In this document: one piece after another, positions 47,355 to 56,221 of the stretch | How the letters are laid out: each line of letters starts with the position of its first letter | How positions within the stretch are numbered: the stretch's first letter is position 1 | Source of the DNA: Candidatus Synoicihabitans palmerolidicus | GTDB lineage: Bacteria; Verrucomicrobiota; Verrucomicrobiia; Opitutales; Opitutaceae | Assembly: GCA_020809425.1 (NCBI GenBank) | Contig: JAGGDC010000001.1 | Span: 62,001 to 126,000 of the forward strand | Length of the DNA stretch: 64,000 bases | Direction: 5' to 3' | Position numbers and translations under genes: made by a program | The notes under the pieces: model-generated | Seen by the model: only the letters and a program-made list of their open reading frames with translations | Told to the model about the DNA's origin: nothing | The model's database searches: none

Positions 47355-50300
47355 ATGACTCCAGCCAAACGCTCCCCGTCGCCCGAAGAGTTACGCCAAG
47401 CCATCGCGCTCCGGCTTGGTTTGTTAGGTTGTCCCTCGGGGCCAGGGGATAGTCCCCGGGGGTGGACAGAGTTGGCGGACCCGATTTTTGCCCGGCACCG
47501 GGAGATAACGCGGCAGATGGTGGAGCGATACGCTCCGGTGGACGATCGGATCCAACATTTTCTGAGTCAATATCTGGCGGAAATCGGACCGGCCCCCACC
47601 CTGCCCTTGCGCACGTTGGTTCTGGACCAAGCGGGATTGGCGCGGGAGTTGTCTTTGCCGGATCGCGGTGATGTGGCGGAATCGCCGTTGTTGAAGAGCT
47701 ACCGTTTACGCAACGGGGTGTTGCACAATCCGGCCAGTGATCGACGCACGACCAAGGGGGTGTTTCACATCGCGGAGGGTGGATTGGCGGTGCCCGATGA
47801 CAAGAAGGCGGTCCCGAAGCAGGCGTATGCGAAATTGTTGGAGATTGCGTGGCAGCCACCGGAGGAGTTGACTCGCCTCCCCTATTCAGCGGACTGGCAG
47901 GAACCGGCGAACTGTTTCGTGTCCCTGTTGCTGCGGCCATTGGTGGTGCCGAAGGTGGCCGGATTTATCGAGGAGAAGCGAATGGAGACGCGGTTTTTTG
48001 CGCCCGGTTCGCTGGTGTCCAATTTGGATTTTGTGGAGTCGATTTTTGGCAATGGGGGGGATCCTTACCTACCGGATAATGATTCGGCGCTCGATATCAA
48101 CGGATGGACGGGGCACACTGGTTGTGTGATTCTGGCGCCGCATTTGGTGAAGGTGCCGAAGGTTCTGCTGGAATTGCCCCACTGGGATCTGGCCACGCCG
48201 CGCCAACGGCGGGACGGCATGTGTTGGAAGGCGGAGGATGAGCTCTACAATGAAGGGTCGGCGTTTAAGATATGCGCCCGTGATGCGCGAGGCGTGGTGG
48301 TGACGTTGATCGCGGACAATTACTTCGGTTACTGTAAGAAGGAGGTCAAAACCCAGATCGGCTACGCGGCCAATCTTTACGGTCTGGCGGAAGAGGAGCA
48401 CGCCGGCGGTGCGTTGGTTTATCCGGCTTATGATCTGGGGGAAGAGTTTGCGGGCAGCGTGCATGTGAAGTCGCGCGGACATTCCTTCGCAGAGGTGGTG
48501 GATCTTTATGGTGAGCTGATCGACGTGCATCCCGAGGGTTACGCGATTGATAAGGAGTATCAATCAATCTACTATGTGGCGGAGGATGTGCGGTTTGATT
48601 TGCCGACCCAGCAAGTGTGCTGGATGCAGGGTGACGTGGAGCGCTCCCTCCCCTTGCGAGTGGGCATCACGTATGTGCGACCGTCAGGATACAAGGTGCA
48701 GCTCGAGCAACCGCCCGGGCACTCCAGCTGGGTGTTGGTCGGCACGGTGGCGGAAGGCACGTTGTTTCACAAACCGTGCACGGTTTCCGGTGGGGGCAAG
48801 TCGGAGATCTCGAAGGCTATTTCGGACGCGACTTTGCCGGGTCCGGTTTTTGTGGCGGACTTTGAGCGCGATATGCGTCGGGTGCAGGAGCTGTTTGATC
48901 ATCCATACGAGGAGCGGTTCAAGGACCGGGACAAACGGGGCACCGACAAGCGCCCGATTCTGAGTCCGGAGCGGTCCCTGGGTTCGGTCATCAAACTGCT
49001 GACGCCATCTTCTGAATACACGGAAGTTTTCAACGATTGGTTGGGCGTAATCCCGCAGTATCTGAAGGAAATCGTTTTCGTGGTGAAGCGGCACTATCGC
49101 TCGGGCTGGGGCGATGACTGGCGGAGTCATTTTTCGGTCGACATCATCAACGGCACACCGGGCAACGAGTTGAAGTGTGACAACCGCAAGTTGACCGCGA
49201 GCTACCTGCGGGTCGGGTTCCGGGATGACGGGTCCTGGCGGGTGTTTGGCCTGCGGGAAGACTTCCATCCGGCCGCCAAGGTACAAATGGAGGATGACAT
49301 CACGGCTTCGGTGGTAGTCCCCTCAAGTGTCCTGGAGGGATTGCCCCCCGGCGCGGATCGGCCATCGCAGAAGTTTGTGGAGAACTGTGAGACTCGGTTG
49401 TTTCAACGACCGGACGACGCGATCCACCGTGGTTACGACAAGCAGACGGAAAAGGACCTGTCGAATCCGGGTACCTTTATTTCAAATTTCGCGCCGTTAA
49501 GCCGCCAAGATGCCAAGGAATTGGTGGAGGATGCGATTAATTTTCAGGCGTGGACGAATCCGGTGAAAGCCTTGATCAACCAGGCCGCTTCGGCGCCTGA
49601 CGGCATCTCTTACTTCGTGTCGCCGGCGCATCCGCGCATCGTGGATGGCAAGCCCACGAAGAACCCCCGCTACTTGCAGATGCGTCCGGATCTCGAAGAC
49701 CCGCGAGCGGTGCATTTGGCGCACATGGCGGCACGGTTGCATCGCCGCATCCAGGCAGATGCGCCAGTACACACGCCCGTCGATGCGGTGGTGGCGGGGC
49801 GTCGTAACAATCCACCGGATACGAAGGCCGGAATCCGGGCGCTGGCAGTTTTTAACCCGATTCATTATTTCGAGCTACCGGAGCTGTTTTTGGAGTTTAT
49901 CAGTTCGATGACGGGCAAGTCGCCGTCGACGACGGGAGCGGGATCCGAGGGGGCGTTGACGAAGGGTCCCTTCAATTGTTTGCCTACGGTTTATGATTTG
50001 AACGCAGCTCTGGTTTCGCTGTTGCTGACGGGGCATCCGACCTTTGTCTCGGCGGCCGGCTATGTGGGGCCAAAGATGCGGGTCAATCACGACGTGAGTC
50101 TACTAATTCCGGAAGTCTGGTGTCGGATGCCGATTCATGAACGCGAACCGGAATACCTGATTGCGAACGGATATCTCGAGAAGTGTGAAGACATGGAGCA
50201 CGCCGGTGAGAAAGTGCAGGCGAGTCGACTGGGATACCAAATCACCGCCAAGTTTGCGCGCACGTTCTTCGGGCGAGTGTTCAACCATCCACATGTCGTT

Positions 50301-50771
50301 TTCACGGATGATATGCTGAAGCCGGAGTTGCAGGACATGGATATGTTTGCGGAGGGCATGGCGAATATTTGCGTGACGCATCAACGCGTCGCACAGGCTT
50401 ACTTTGACGACGGCACGATTTCTGAGGCTTGTCCGCCGTTGCAGGCGCTATTGCATATCATGGCCAAAGGGGACTGGGATGGTCTTGGTTTGGAGGCCCC
50501 GGAAGTGCGGGCGATGTTTAATCGGGAGGCGGTGCTGGCCAGTGATTGGTATCGAGAGCGCCTCGCCGCCAAGCAGGGGTGGGATACCGCCCTGTGGACT
50601 CGGCATATTGAATCGTTGAAGCTCACGATCGCCAATTCGGCGAATACCGACGTGGTGGAACGCATGGGTTTGACCGCGCGTTTGAGCCAAGCGCAAGTGA
50701 AGCTGGCGCAAGTCGAGAGCGAGGGTTATCTGACGTCACTGGTTGGGACTCTCGGTCGCCAACCTGTGTAG
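47355..50771 (+). CDS. Diphosphate-dependent phosphoenolpyruvate carboxykinase
   Basis: A 1138-residue soluble protein with no signal or membrane segments. Length and the segment PCTVSGGGKSEISKAI (near residue 500), in the position of the kinase loop, point to the PPi-type PEPCK first assigned in Propionibacterium and Entamoeba (about 1140 residues), which interconverts PEP + CO2 + Pi and oxaloacetate + PPi. Other conserved-looking blocks are GWTGHTGCVILAPHL, NYFGYCKKEVKTQIGYAANL, and YVRPSGYKVQLEQPPGHSSW. ATG at 47355; a TTG at 47316 is in frame. Uninterrupted over 3.4 kb. Assignment is from memory of the family, not a search. Confidence 0.72.
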   Translation: MTPAKRSPSPEELRQAIALRLGLLGCPSGPGDSPRGWTELADPIFARHREITRQMVERYAPVDDRIQHFLSQYLAEIGPAPTLPLRTLVLDQAGLARELSLPDRGDVAESPLLKSYRLRNGVLHNPASDRRTTKGVFHIAEGGLAVPDDKKAVPKQAYAKLLEIAWQPPEELTRLPYSADWQEPANCFVSLLLRPLVVPKVAGFIEEKRMETRFFAPGSLVSNLDFVESIFGNGGDPYLPDNDSALDINGWTGHTGCVILAPHLVKVPKVLLELPHWDLATPRQRRDGMCWKAEDELYNEGSAFKICARDARGVVVTLIADNYFGYCKKEVKTQIGYAANLYGLAEEEHAGGALVYPAYDLGEEFAGSVHVKSRGHSFAEVVDLYGELIDVHPEGYAIDKEYQSIYYVAEDVRFDLPTQQVCWMQGDVERSLPLRVGITYVRPSGYKVQLEQPPGHSSWVLVGTVAEGTLFHKPCTVSGGGKSEISKAISDATLPGPVFVADFERDMRRVQELFDHPYEERFKDRDKRGTDKRPILSPERSLGSVIKLLTPSSEYTEVFNDWLGVIPQYLKEIVFVVKRHYRSGWGDDWRSHFSVDIINGTPGNELKCDNRKLTASYLRVGFRDDGSWRVFGLREDFHPAAKVQMEDDITASVVVPSSVLEGLPPGADRPSQKFVENCETRLFQRPDDAIHRGYDKQTEKDLSNPGTFISNFAPLSRQDAKELVEDAINFQAWTNPVKALINQAASAPDGISYFVSPAHPRIVDGKPTKNPRYLQMRPDLEDPRAVHLAHMAARLHRRIQADAPVHTPVDAVVAGRRNNPPDTKAGIRALAVFNPIHYFELPELFLEFISSMTGKSPSTTGAGSEGALTKGPFNCLPTVYDLNAALVSLLLTGHPTFVSAAGYVGPKMRVNHDVSLLIPEVWCRMPIHEREPEYLIANGYLEKCEDMEHAGEKVQASRLGYQITAKFARTFFGRVFNHPHVVFTDDMLKPELQDMDMFAEGMANICVTHQRVAQAYFDDGTISEACPPLQALLHIMAKGDWDGLGLEAPEVRAMFNREAVLASDWYRERLAAKQGWDTALWTRHIESLKLTIANSANTDVVERMGLTARLSQAQVKLAQVESEGYLTSLVGTLGRQPV

Positions 50772-50867
50772 GAGCTTTGTTGATCCGAGGGCGGTGATTC
50801 CGTCAAAAATTCAATCACGTCTGCTCCGATCGGGGCGGACGTGATGGGTGACGGGTCCAGACGCACC

Positions 50868-52733
50868 CTAGTCTTCTTGTTCGCGTTTTTGTTTGGCCTG
50901 ATCGACGAAGATGCGGATATCGGCGTCACGGCGGCCCAGGATCTGGGTGGCGCGCTTCAGGGCGTCGCGGGTTGAAAGCGTCGGGTTGGAGGGAACTTGA
51001 CGGAAGAAGTTTTCTTCCCCGAGTTTCTCGATAAATCCGGAATTGCGCAGGACTCGAGTGACCTCACGCCCGGCGCCGGAGACGATGAGGTGGCGTTTAG
51101 ATTTGTGGAGGAAGTTGTGGAGGTCCTCGATGGCGGCGGCGGCGGTGGCGTCGAGGTTTCGGGCGTTTTTTAGGCGCAAAATGATAATCCTGAGGCTTGG
51201 ATCGAGGATGACTTCGCTGATCTGTTGGGAGAAGATTTCAGTGGAGCCGAAGAACAGGTCACCCTCGACGTGAAGGATGGAGATGCTTGGGACGTTGCGA
51301 CGCTCGAGGGTCTGCAGTTCGGCGAGTTGGCCGGAGGAGTTGAAGTTGTATTCCACGAGTTCCGGGGTGCCGGCTTTCTTGAGGAACAGCATGATGGAGG
51401 TGAAGGCGCCGAGGTAGATGGCGGCGGCGATGGTGAGCAGGAGGGCGGCGAGGGCGGTGACTAGGAAAACGATGGTGTCGGAGCGCGTGGTGCGCAGAGC
51501 GAGGAGCAGGTTGCGGCGATTGACGAGCGCGCAGGCGATCCCCATGATGAGAATGGCGAGGGCGCTTCTGGGGATAAAGTGAATCAGCGGGCCGACGCAA
51601 AATAGCAGCACGAGCACGATGAGACCGGAAATGACGTTGGCCAGAGGGGAACGAGCGCCGGACAAGTCGCTGACGGTGGAGCGCATGAGTGAACCGGAAG
51701 CGTTCATGCCACCGCAAGCGGCGGTGGCGATATTGGCCATGCCCATGGCATACATCTCTTGGTTGACGGAGAAGCGTTGGCCGGCGCGCGAGGCGAGAGT
51801 TTTTCCGATCGAACTTCCCTCCAGAATGGAGACGAACGCCAGCACGAGAGCTGGGGCCGCGAGATTTCCGACAAGTTGAAAATCGAATATACCGGGGAAG
51901 AAACGGAGGTTGGTGAGGGTGAAGGTCTGCAGGTAGGCGATTTCCCAGCCGAGGTGGTTGAATCCAAGACCAAGCAAGGCACTGAGGACGAGGATGACAG
52001 CAATGTTGGGCAGTTTGGGAGCCCAGCGCACGAGTGCGATATTGAGCATCAGGGTGGCTCCGGCCATGATCAATTCGGGCCAGTGGGTGTGGGGCACGGC
52101 GCGAATGGTGGAGGTCAGGATACCTAGAAACGTGGAGTCGCCGTCGAGACGGAAGCCGAGTACATTTTGGATTTGATTTACAAAAATGAGGGCGGCCGCC
52201 GCGATGATGTATCCCGTGATGACAGAGTGAGAGATGTAGTTGATGAGCAACGACGCGCGGACCAAAGCGCCCAGCACGAGGAAGAATCCGACCATCAGAC
52301 CAAGGATGGGCAACGCGAGCACGCGTTGATCGGGAGGAAGTCCCGATGCGACCAATCCGGTCAGGAGCAGGATAGCGGTGGCGTTGGTGGGACCAAGTGC
52401 GACGAAGCGGGTGCCGCTGAAGAAAGGACCAACAGCGGCTCCCACCGCGCTGCTGACCAATCCGGCGAGCGCGGGCACGCCGGCAATGAGCGAATAGGCG
52501 ATACTTTGAGGAAAGGCGAGGAGCGCGACATTGAGGCCGGCGCAAGCGTCGGCAAACAGAGTGGAGCGCGGAGGTTTACGGAACAACCTTCGGCCGGGAA
52601 ACCAGTCCACGCGCATGGAGTTGAACAAACCTCGTCCCCAATAACGCATGATGCGACCCCAGTGGCGGCAGTACTTCGGGGCCTTCTCCGCCGTCGGAGG
52701 GGCTAAATCCAGCGTTGTATTGGGGTTACTCAC
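50868..52733 (-). CDS. SulP-family anion transporter with STAS domain
   Basis: About 621 residues. The SulP core has some ten to twelve transmembrane helices: LNVALLAFPQSIAYSLIAGV, PFFSGTRFVALGPTNATAIL, AFVSILEGSSIGKTLASRAG and NIATAACGGMNASGSLMRST. It ends in a cytoplasmic STAS domain (ISILHVEGDLFFGSTEIFSQ; NARNLDATAAAAIEDL) and a charged tail KQKREQED. The substrate may be sulfate, bicarbonate or another anion. Start: GTG at 52733 (VSNPNTTLD) or ATG at 52649 (MRYWGRG). The longer frame to 53000 is not supported by hydrophobicity or family length. Confidence 0.88.
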   Translation of the reverse strand: MSNPNTTLDLAPPTAEKAPKYCRHWGRIMRYWGRGLFNSMRVDWFPGRRLFRKPPRSTLFADACAGLNVALLAFPQSIAYSLIAGVPALAGLVSSAVGAAVGPFFSGTRFVALGPTNATAILLLTGLVASGLPPDQRVLALPILGLMVGFFLVLGALVRASLLINYISHSVITGYIIAAAALIFVNQIQNVLGFRLDGDSTFLGILTSTIRAVPHTHWPELIMAGATLMLNIALVRWAPKLPNIAVILVLSALLGLGFNHLGWEIAYLQTFTLTNLRFFPGIFDFQLVGNLAAPALVLAFVSILEGSSIGKTLASRAGQRFSVNQEMYAMGMANIATAACGGMNASGSLMRSTVSDLSGARSPLANVISGLIVLVLLFCVGPLIHFIPRSALAILIMGIACALVNRRNLLLALRTTRSDTIVFLVTALAALLLTIAAAIYLGAFTSIMLFLKKAGTPELVEYNFNSSGQLAELQTLERRNVPSISILHVEGDLFFGSTEIFSQQISEVILDPSLRIIILRLKNARNLDATAAAAIEDLHNFLHKSKRHLIVSGAGREVTRVLRNSGFIEKLGEENFFRQVPSNPTLSTRDALKRATQILGRRDADIRIFVDQAKQKREQED

Positions 52734-52984
52734 TTCTTGGTCATGACGCTGATGGCAAAGTCCAGGGCACGTCAATCGGTGGGCGGCGGTAATTCGGATT
52801 ACCTCGGGGTGAGGGCAAGTCGCCGTTGATCTTCGAACGGGGAAATGGAGCCATGCGCAAGGGGGATCGGCCCCGGAATCGATGGCCTGACATGGACTCG
52901 GGACCTGAAGCCCATGTTCCAGATAACCAATCGCGCTTACGTTTCCGGGTGACTTGAGGCGAGGACTCGGTTGAAGATTTCCGG

Positions 52985-53386
52985 ATGAGCGAAACCCCAC
53001 TCTCCCCCCCTGCTTGGACGGAGCCCGATATCGGGCAGATTGCCATCACGGTGAGTAACGTGGCCGAGGCGAAGTTGTTCTACCGCGACGTGATGGGGCC
53101 GAAGTTTCTTTTTGATGCTGGACCGAATCTGACGTTTTTGCAGGCGGGTGCGGTGCGGATCATGTTGAGCACGTCACAGGGTCACGGGGAGCCGGGTAAA
53201 AACTCGACCCTGTACTTCAGGGTCACCGATATCGTGCGGGTCCATGCCACAATCGTGGCACGCGGAGCGACTGATGAACGGGCGGCCCCGATGCCGGATC
53301 ACGACTTGTGGATGGGGTTCGTGCGGGATCCCGATGGAAACCTGGCGGGATTAATGGAGGAAGTGCGTCCTCCGGTGCGCCGATGA
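52985..53386 (+). CDS. VOC-superfamily (glyoxalase-like) protein
   Basis: A 133-residue vicinal-oxygen-chelate domain: IGQIAITVSNVAEAKLFYRD, VMGPKFLFDAGPNLTFLQAG, STLYFRVTDIVRVHATIVAR, and GFVRDPDGNLAGLMEEV. The last segment contains the D-P-D-G-N-x-x-G-L-M-E signature of the family. Function unknown. The stop overlaps the FKBP start (ATGA at 53383), indicating coupling to the following gene. Confidence 0.9.
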   Translation: MSETPLSPPAWTEPDIGQIAITVSNVAEAKLFYRDVMGPKFLFDAGPNLTFLQAGAVRIMLSTSQGHGEPGKNSTLYFRVTDIVRVHATIVARGATDERAAPMPDHDLWMGFVRDPDGNLAGLMEEVRPPVRR

Positions 53387-53882
53387 AAAGTATCTTCGCG
53401 GTCATTTTTGTCATCGGTCTGTTGGGCAGTGGGTTGTGGTGGTTTGCCGGCAAACGCCATGAGGAAATAGCGGCGCAGCGGGTTGCCGCGGAGCAGGCGG
53501 CGATGGAGGCGGACCGTGCGGCGAAGCTTGAGTTGTACGGCGAAGCGGCCCTCGCGAAGGAGATTGTATGGTCGTCTTCCGGTCTGGGGATGTTGACGCT
53601 GGAAGACGGCACGGGGTCCCGTCCGTATCCAGGGGCGTATGTGAAATTTAAATACGCCGTGAAATTGAAGGATGGAACGAGTGTGGATCACACCGGCAAG
53701 CCGACCGAGGCTCGCATTGGTCAAATGATACCCGGAGTGTCGTCTGGACTGCAGCAGATGAATGCAGGGGCAGGCGGGCGATTCTCTTCATTCCGCCAAA
53801 ACTGGGCTATGGAGGTTCGGCTTACGGTAGCATTCCGCCCAATGCAGGATTGATTATTGAAGTCGAGTTGCTGCCGCACTAG
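53383..53882 (+). pseudogene. FKBP-type peptidyl-prolyl isomerase, frameshifted near its C-terminus
   Basis: ATG at 53383 encodes MKSIFAVIFVIGLLGSGLWW, a membrane anchor, then a coiled segment (EQAAMEADRAAKLELYGE) and an FKBP domain (YVKFKYAVKLKDGTSVDHTG; IGQMIPGVSSGLQQMNAG). Near 53770 the frame shifts; the alternative frame has the expected ILFIPPKLGYGGSAYGSIPP, NAGLIIEVELLPH and stops TAG at 53880-53882, overlapping the first base of IS copy E. One indel separates two otherwise perfect parts. Presumably a periplasmic folding catalyst before decay. Confidence 0.85.
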
Positions 53883-55677
53883 AGCGTGTCTCACAAGCGC
53901 AAGAGGGTGGCGAATAGGAGGTAGCGTAGAAATAAAGAGGCCGAAACCGGGAGGATTTCCTGGTTTCGGCACAAAAACGGCGTGTATAATTTGGTGTGCA
54001 CAATACTACCGAAGCCGTCGCCCCGGAAGTTGCCCTGCAAACTTGGCTGCGTCCAGACCTGACTCCGGTCGGACCCAACAAAGATTACGCCGCGTTGCGC
54101 GATCAACTGGCGAGGCTCGACCAGTTGCTGGCCAACAGTCACTTGGAAGCGATGGCCGTGGACTTTGCCCGGGAAAACTGGCGGGGCGACGACGTGGCCG
54201 GGTTGCCGCGACACCTGCAGTTCGCGCGCAAGGCGCTGCGGGTGCAGGTATTGCGCATGATGCGCGGAAACATCAGCTTGCGTAAACTTTCCCTGAGCAT
54301 CGCCTCCAGCGATCTGTTGGCCGACTTTTGCGGAGCGCGCCGGATCGACGGCATCAAGGGGGTCTCCCAAAGAAAGCGTGCGGGAGCGTGCGTCCAAATG
54401 CTTCACCGCCGGGCAGGTGCGCAGGATGAGCCAAGTCTTTATCGAGATGTGCGGTGAGGCGGACCTGGCGAGCGAACTGGGACTGACTGCGGCGCAGCCG
54501 ATGGATACGTGCCTGGTGGACTCGACCTGCCTGCAGGCCAACATCCATTTCCCGGTCGACTGGGTGCTCTTTCGCGACGTGAGCCGCACCCCCTTGCTCA
54601 AGGCGGTGAAACTGCTCCGTGCAGCGGGGTTTGCGGGGTCGGATGCCGAACGAGCCGCCAGTCTTTGCCAAGCAGATGAATCGGTGGTGCATCGCGATGA
54701 TCTACAGCCGACGGCGCCGCGATGCGAAGCGGGCCCGCAAGGGCGTGCTCCGCCAGATGAAACGCCTGCTGCGCACCATCGGCGAGCACGCCCGCCGCCA
54801 CCGCGACCACCTCGCCGCCGACTACGCCCGGACCCGCTTCAGTGAGCGCCAGGCCACCCGCATCATTGCGCGCATCGACGCCAGGCTCGAGCAACTGCCG
54901 GCCGCGATCAAACAGGCCCACGAACGCATCATCGGCGCGCGACCAGTGCCCAACGCCGAGAAGCTCCTCAGCGTCTACGAACCCGACGTGCAGACCGTGG
55001 TCCGGGGCAAGGCGTCCGGCAAGGTCGAGTTTGGCAACACCCTCATGATCAGTGAGAACGTGACGGGGTTGATCACCGATTGGCAGTTGTATCAGGGAAT
55101 GGCTCCGGCCGAATGGCATCAGTTCGACCTGAGCACCCCGATCAAAGCGGCGAGCACCGACCAAGGCTTCTCGACCAAACGGCTGTGCGAACGCTTGGCC
55201 GAAGCCGACATTTATGACGCTACTTGCCCCCGCGATCCGCAGCTGCTGCAACGGCGCATGCAGGAGCCGCAGTTCGTGGCGCTCCAACATCGCCGGGCTT
55301 CGACGGAAGCCCGCATCGCCATCATCAAGCAACGCCAAGGCAAGCGATTGAGAGCCAGAGGCTTCACGAATCGCTACCTGGCGGTAGCCTGGAGCATCCT
55401 CGGTCACAACCTGTGGCTCATCGCCCGACTGCGGGTCGACCAACCACCGCAGGCCCAAGCCGCGTAAAACCACCAAGCCTACTCCAACGATGAACAATAA
55501 ACCGGCTGCCGGAGGTTCCCTCATGGAAACGATCCAGGCACTGACTGCTGCGACACCACCTTTTGCTATCTCATTGCATTTGCGCGTGCCTACATCCGCC
55601 ATTGGTAGTAGGAAATCCGCTCAAAAAATCGGCTTTCCTGCCCCCCCTTCCAAAATCAGGGTAAATGGGACACGCTC
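53882..55677 (+). mobile_element. Insertion sequence, repeat family copy E (ISNCY-like)
   Basis: About 1796 bp, oriented as copy D. Tips GAGCGTGTCTCA at 53882 and complement TGGGACACGCTC ending at 55677 (one mismatch). Left flank CTA; the right flank is GAACTA, so no immediate TA match. Its transposase has fewer lesions in the catalytic half than the other copies. It begins within the FKBP stop codon and borders a truncated minus-strand frame on the right. Confidence 0.93.
53996..55467 (+). pseudogene. DDE transposase of IS copy E, frameshifted
   Basis: Starts with GTG or the internal codon before HNTTEAVAPEVALQTW at 53996. The first frame ends at 54457 after GARRIDGIKGVSQRKRAGA. The catalytic frame begins 54378 (RERASKCFTAGQVRRMSQ), runs through VDSTCLQANIHFPVDWVLFR to LLKAVKLLRAAG, then loses frame at an extra T near 54631. 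The third part (MPNEPPVFAKQMNRWCIAM to LRVDQPPQAQAA) is open from 54619 to 55467, with RGKASGKVEFGNTLMISEN. If the 54631 T were removed, only the shared +1 shift would remain, so this is close to an active ancestor. Confidence 0.8.
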
Positions 55678-55680
55678 GAA

Positions 55681-55980
55681 CTAGGGCTGCCGCCGAAGGA
55701 GCAAGAGTTCTCCCCGGCGAAGCAAGAGCGACCGAGTGGGGAGGGCGGGGATGGGTTGAAAGTCGGAGAGGGTAAGATTGAGCGAATCGTAATTGAGGGC
55801 GGTGGATGGCCCGCGCCCTCGATGCTGATCGGGCTGAAAATTACTTTGGAGGGAAGCGCGCCGTAGAAGCGGTTGTCGGTTTCGGCCCATGGGTCGAATG
55901 TTTCCAGCCACTCGACATCCAAGGTGACGGTGCGAGCGCTGAGTCCTGCCAATTGAAGGGGGGAGGGGTTTCGCGATGAT
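55681..55980 (-). pseudogene. Unidentified gene remnant adjoining IS copy E
   Basis: Two overlapping minus-strand frames: one (from about 55980) gives VTLDVEWLETFDPWAETDNR then FYGALPSKVIFSPISIEGAG; the next frame gives NYDSLNLTLSDFQPIPALPT and RSLLLRRGELLLLRRQP with a stop at 55681. Together they look like the C-terminal part of a single protein with one frameshift. No family recognised. There is no clear start. Confidence 0.4.
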
Positions 55981-56026
55981 CGTCTAAATTATTGGTAGGT
56001 AGTCCTATAGTAAGCCGCCTATCAGT

Positions 56027-56212
56027 CTAGATGTCGCCTTGGCGGGCAATCGAAGGCAGTTTCAGTTTAGCCTTATCGATCCCGGGGCAGGCGCATTGTC
56101 CGGCGGATCCACAGCTGGATTGATGACGGTTTTGGCGCCAGCGGAGGAACAGGTATACCATGGCGGCCAAGACGACCAAAGGTGCGGCGATCGTTTGGAT
56201 ATCAGTCGACAT
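56027..56212 (-). CDS. FeoB-associated Cys-rich membrane protein
   Basis: A 61-residue protein: one N-terminal transmembrane helix (TIAAPLVVLAAMVYLFLRW), then a short Cys-rich tail CGSAGQCACPGID. Such proteins (similar in role to FeoC) follow feoB in many bacteria, and the cysteines may bind iron or an Fe-S cluster. Starts 10 bp after feoB. Identification is by position and shape. Confidence 0.82.
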   Translation of the reverse strand: MSTDIQTIAAPLVVLAAMVYLFLRWRQNRHQSSCGSAGQCACPGIDKAKLKLPSIARQGDI

Positions 56213-56221
56213 GAAGGAAGA

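Noticed and set aside
51259-52545. 428-residue minus-strand frame within the SulP gene
   Set aside because: Shifted-frame shadow of the SulP transporter; Arg/His/Pro-rich with no hydrophobic helices.
53882-55677. IS copies as passenger-carrying transposons
   Set aside because: Apart from the transposase frames there is no extra gene between the inverted repeats of any copy.
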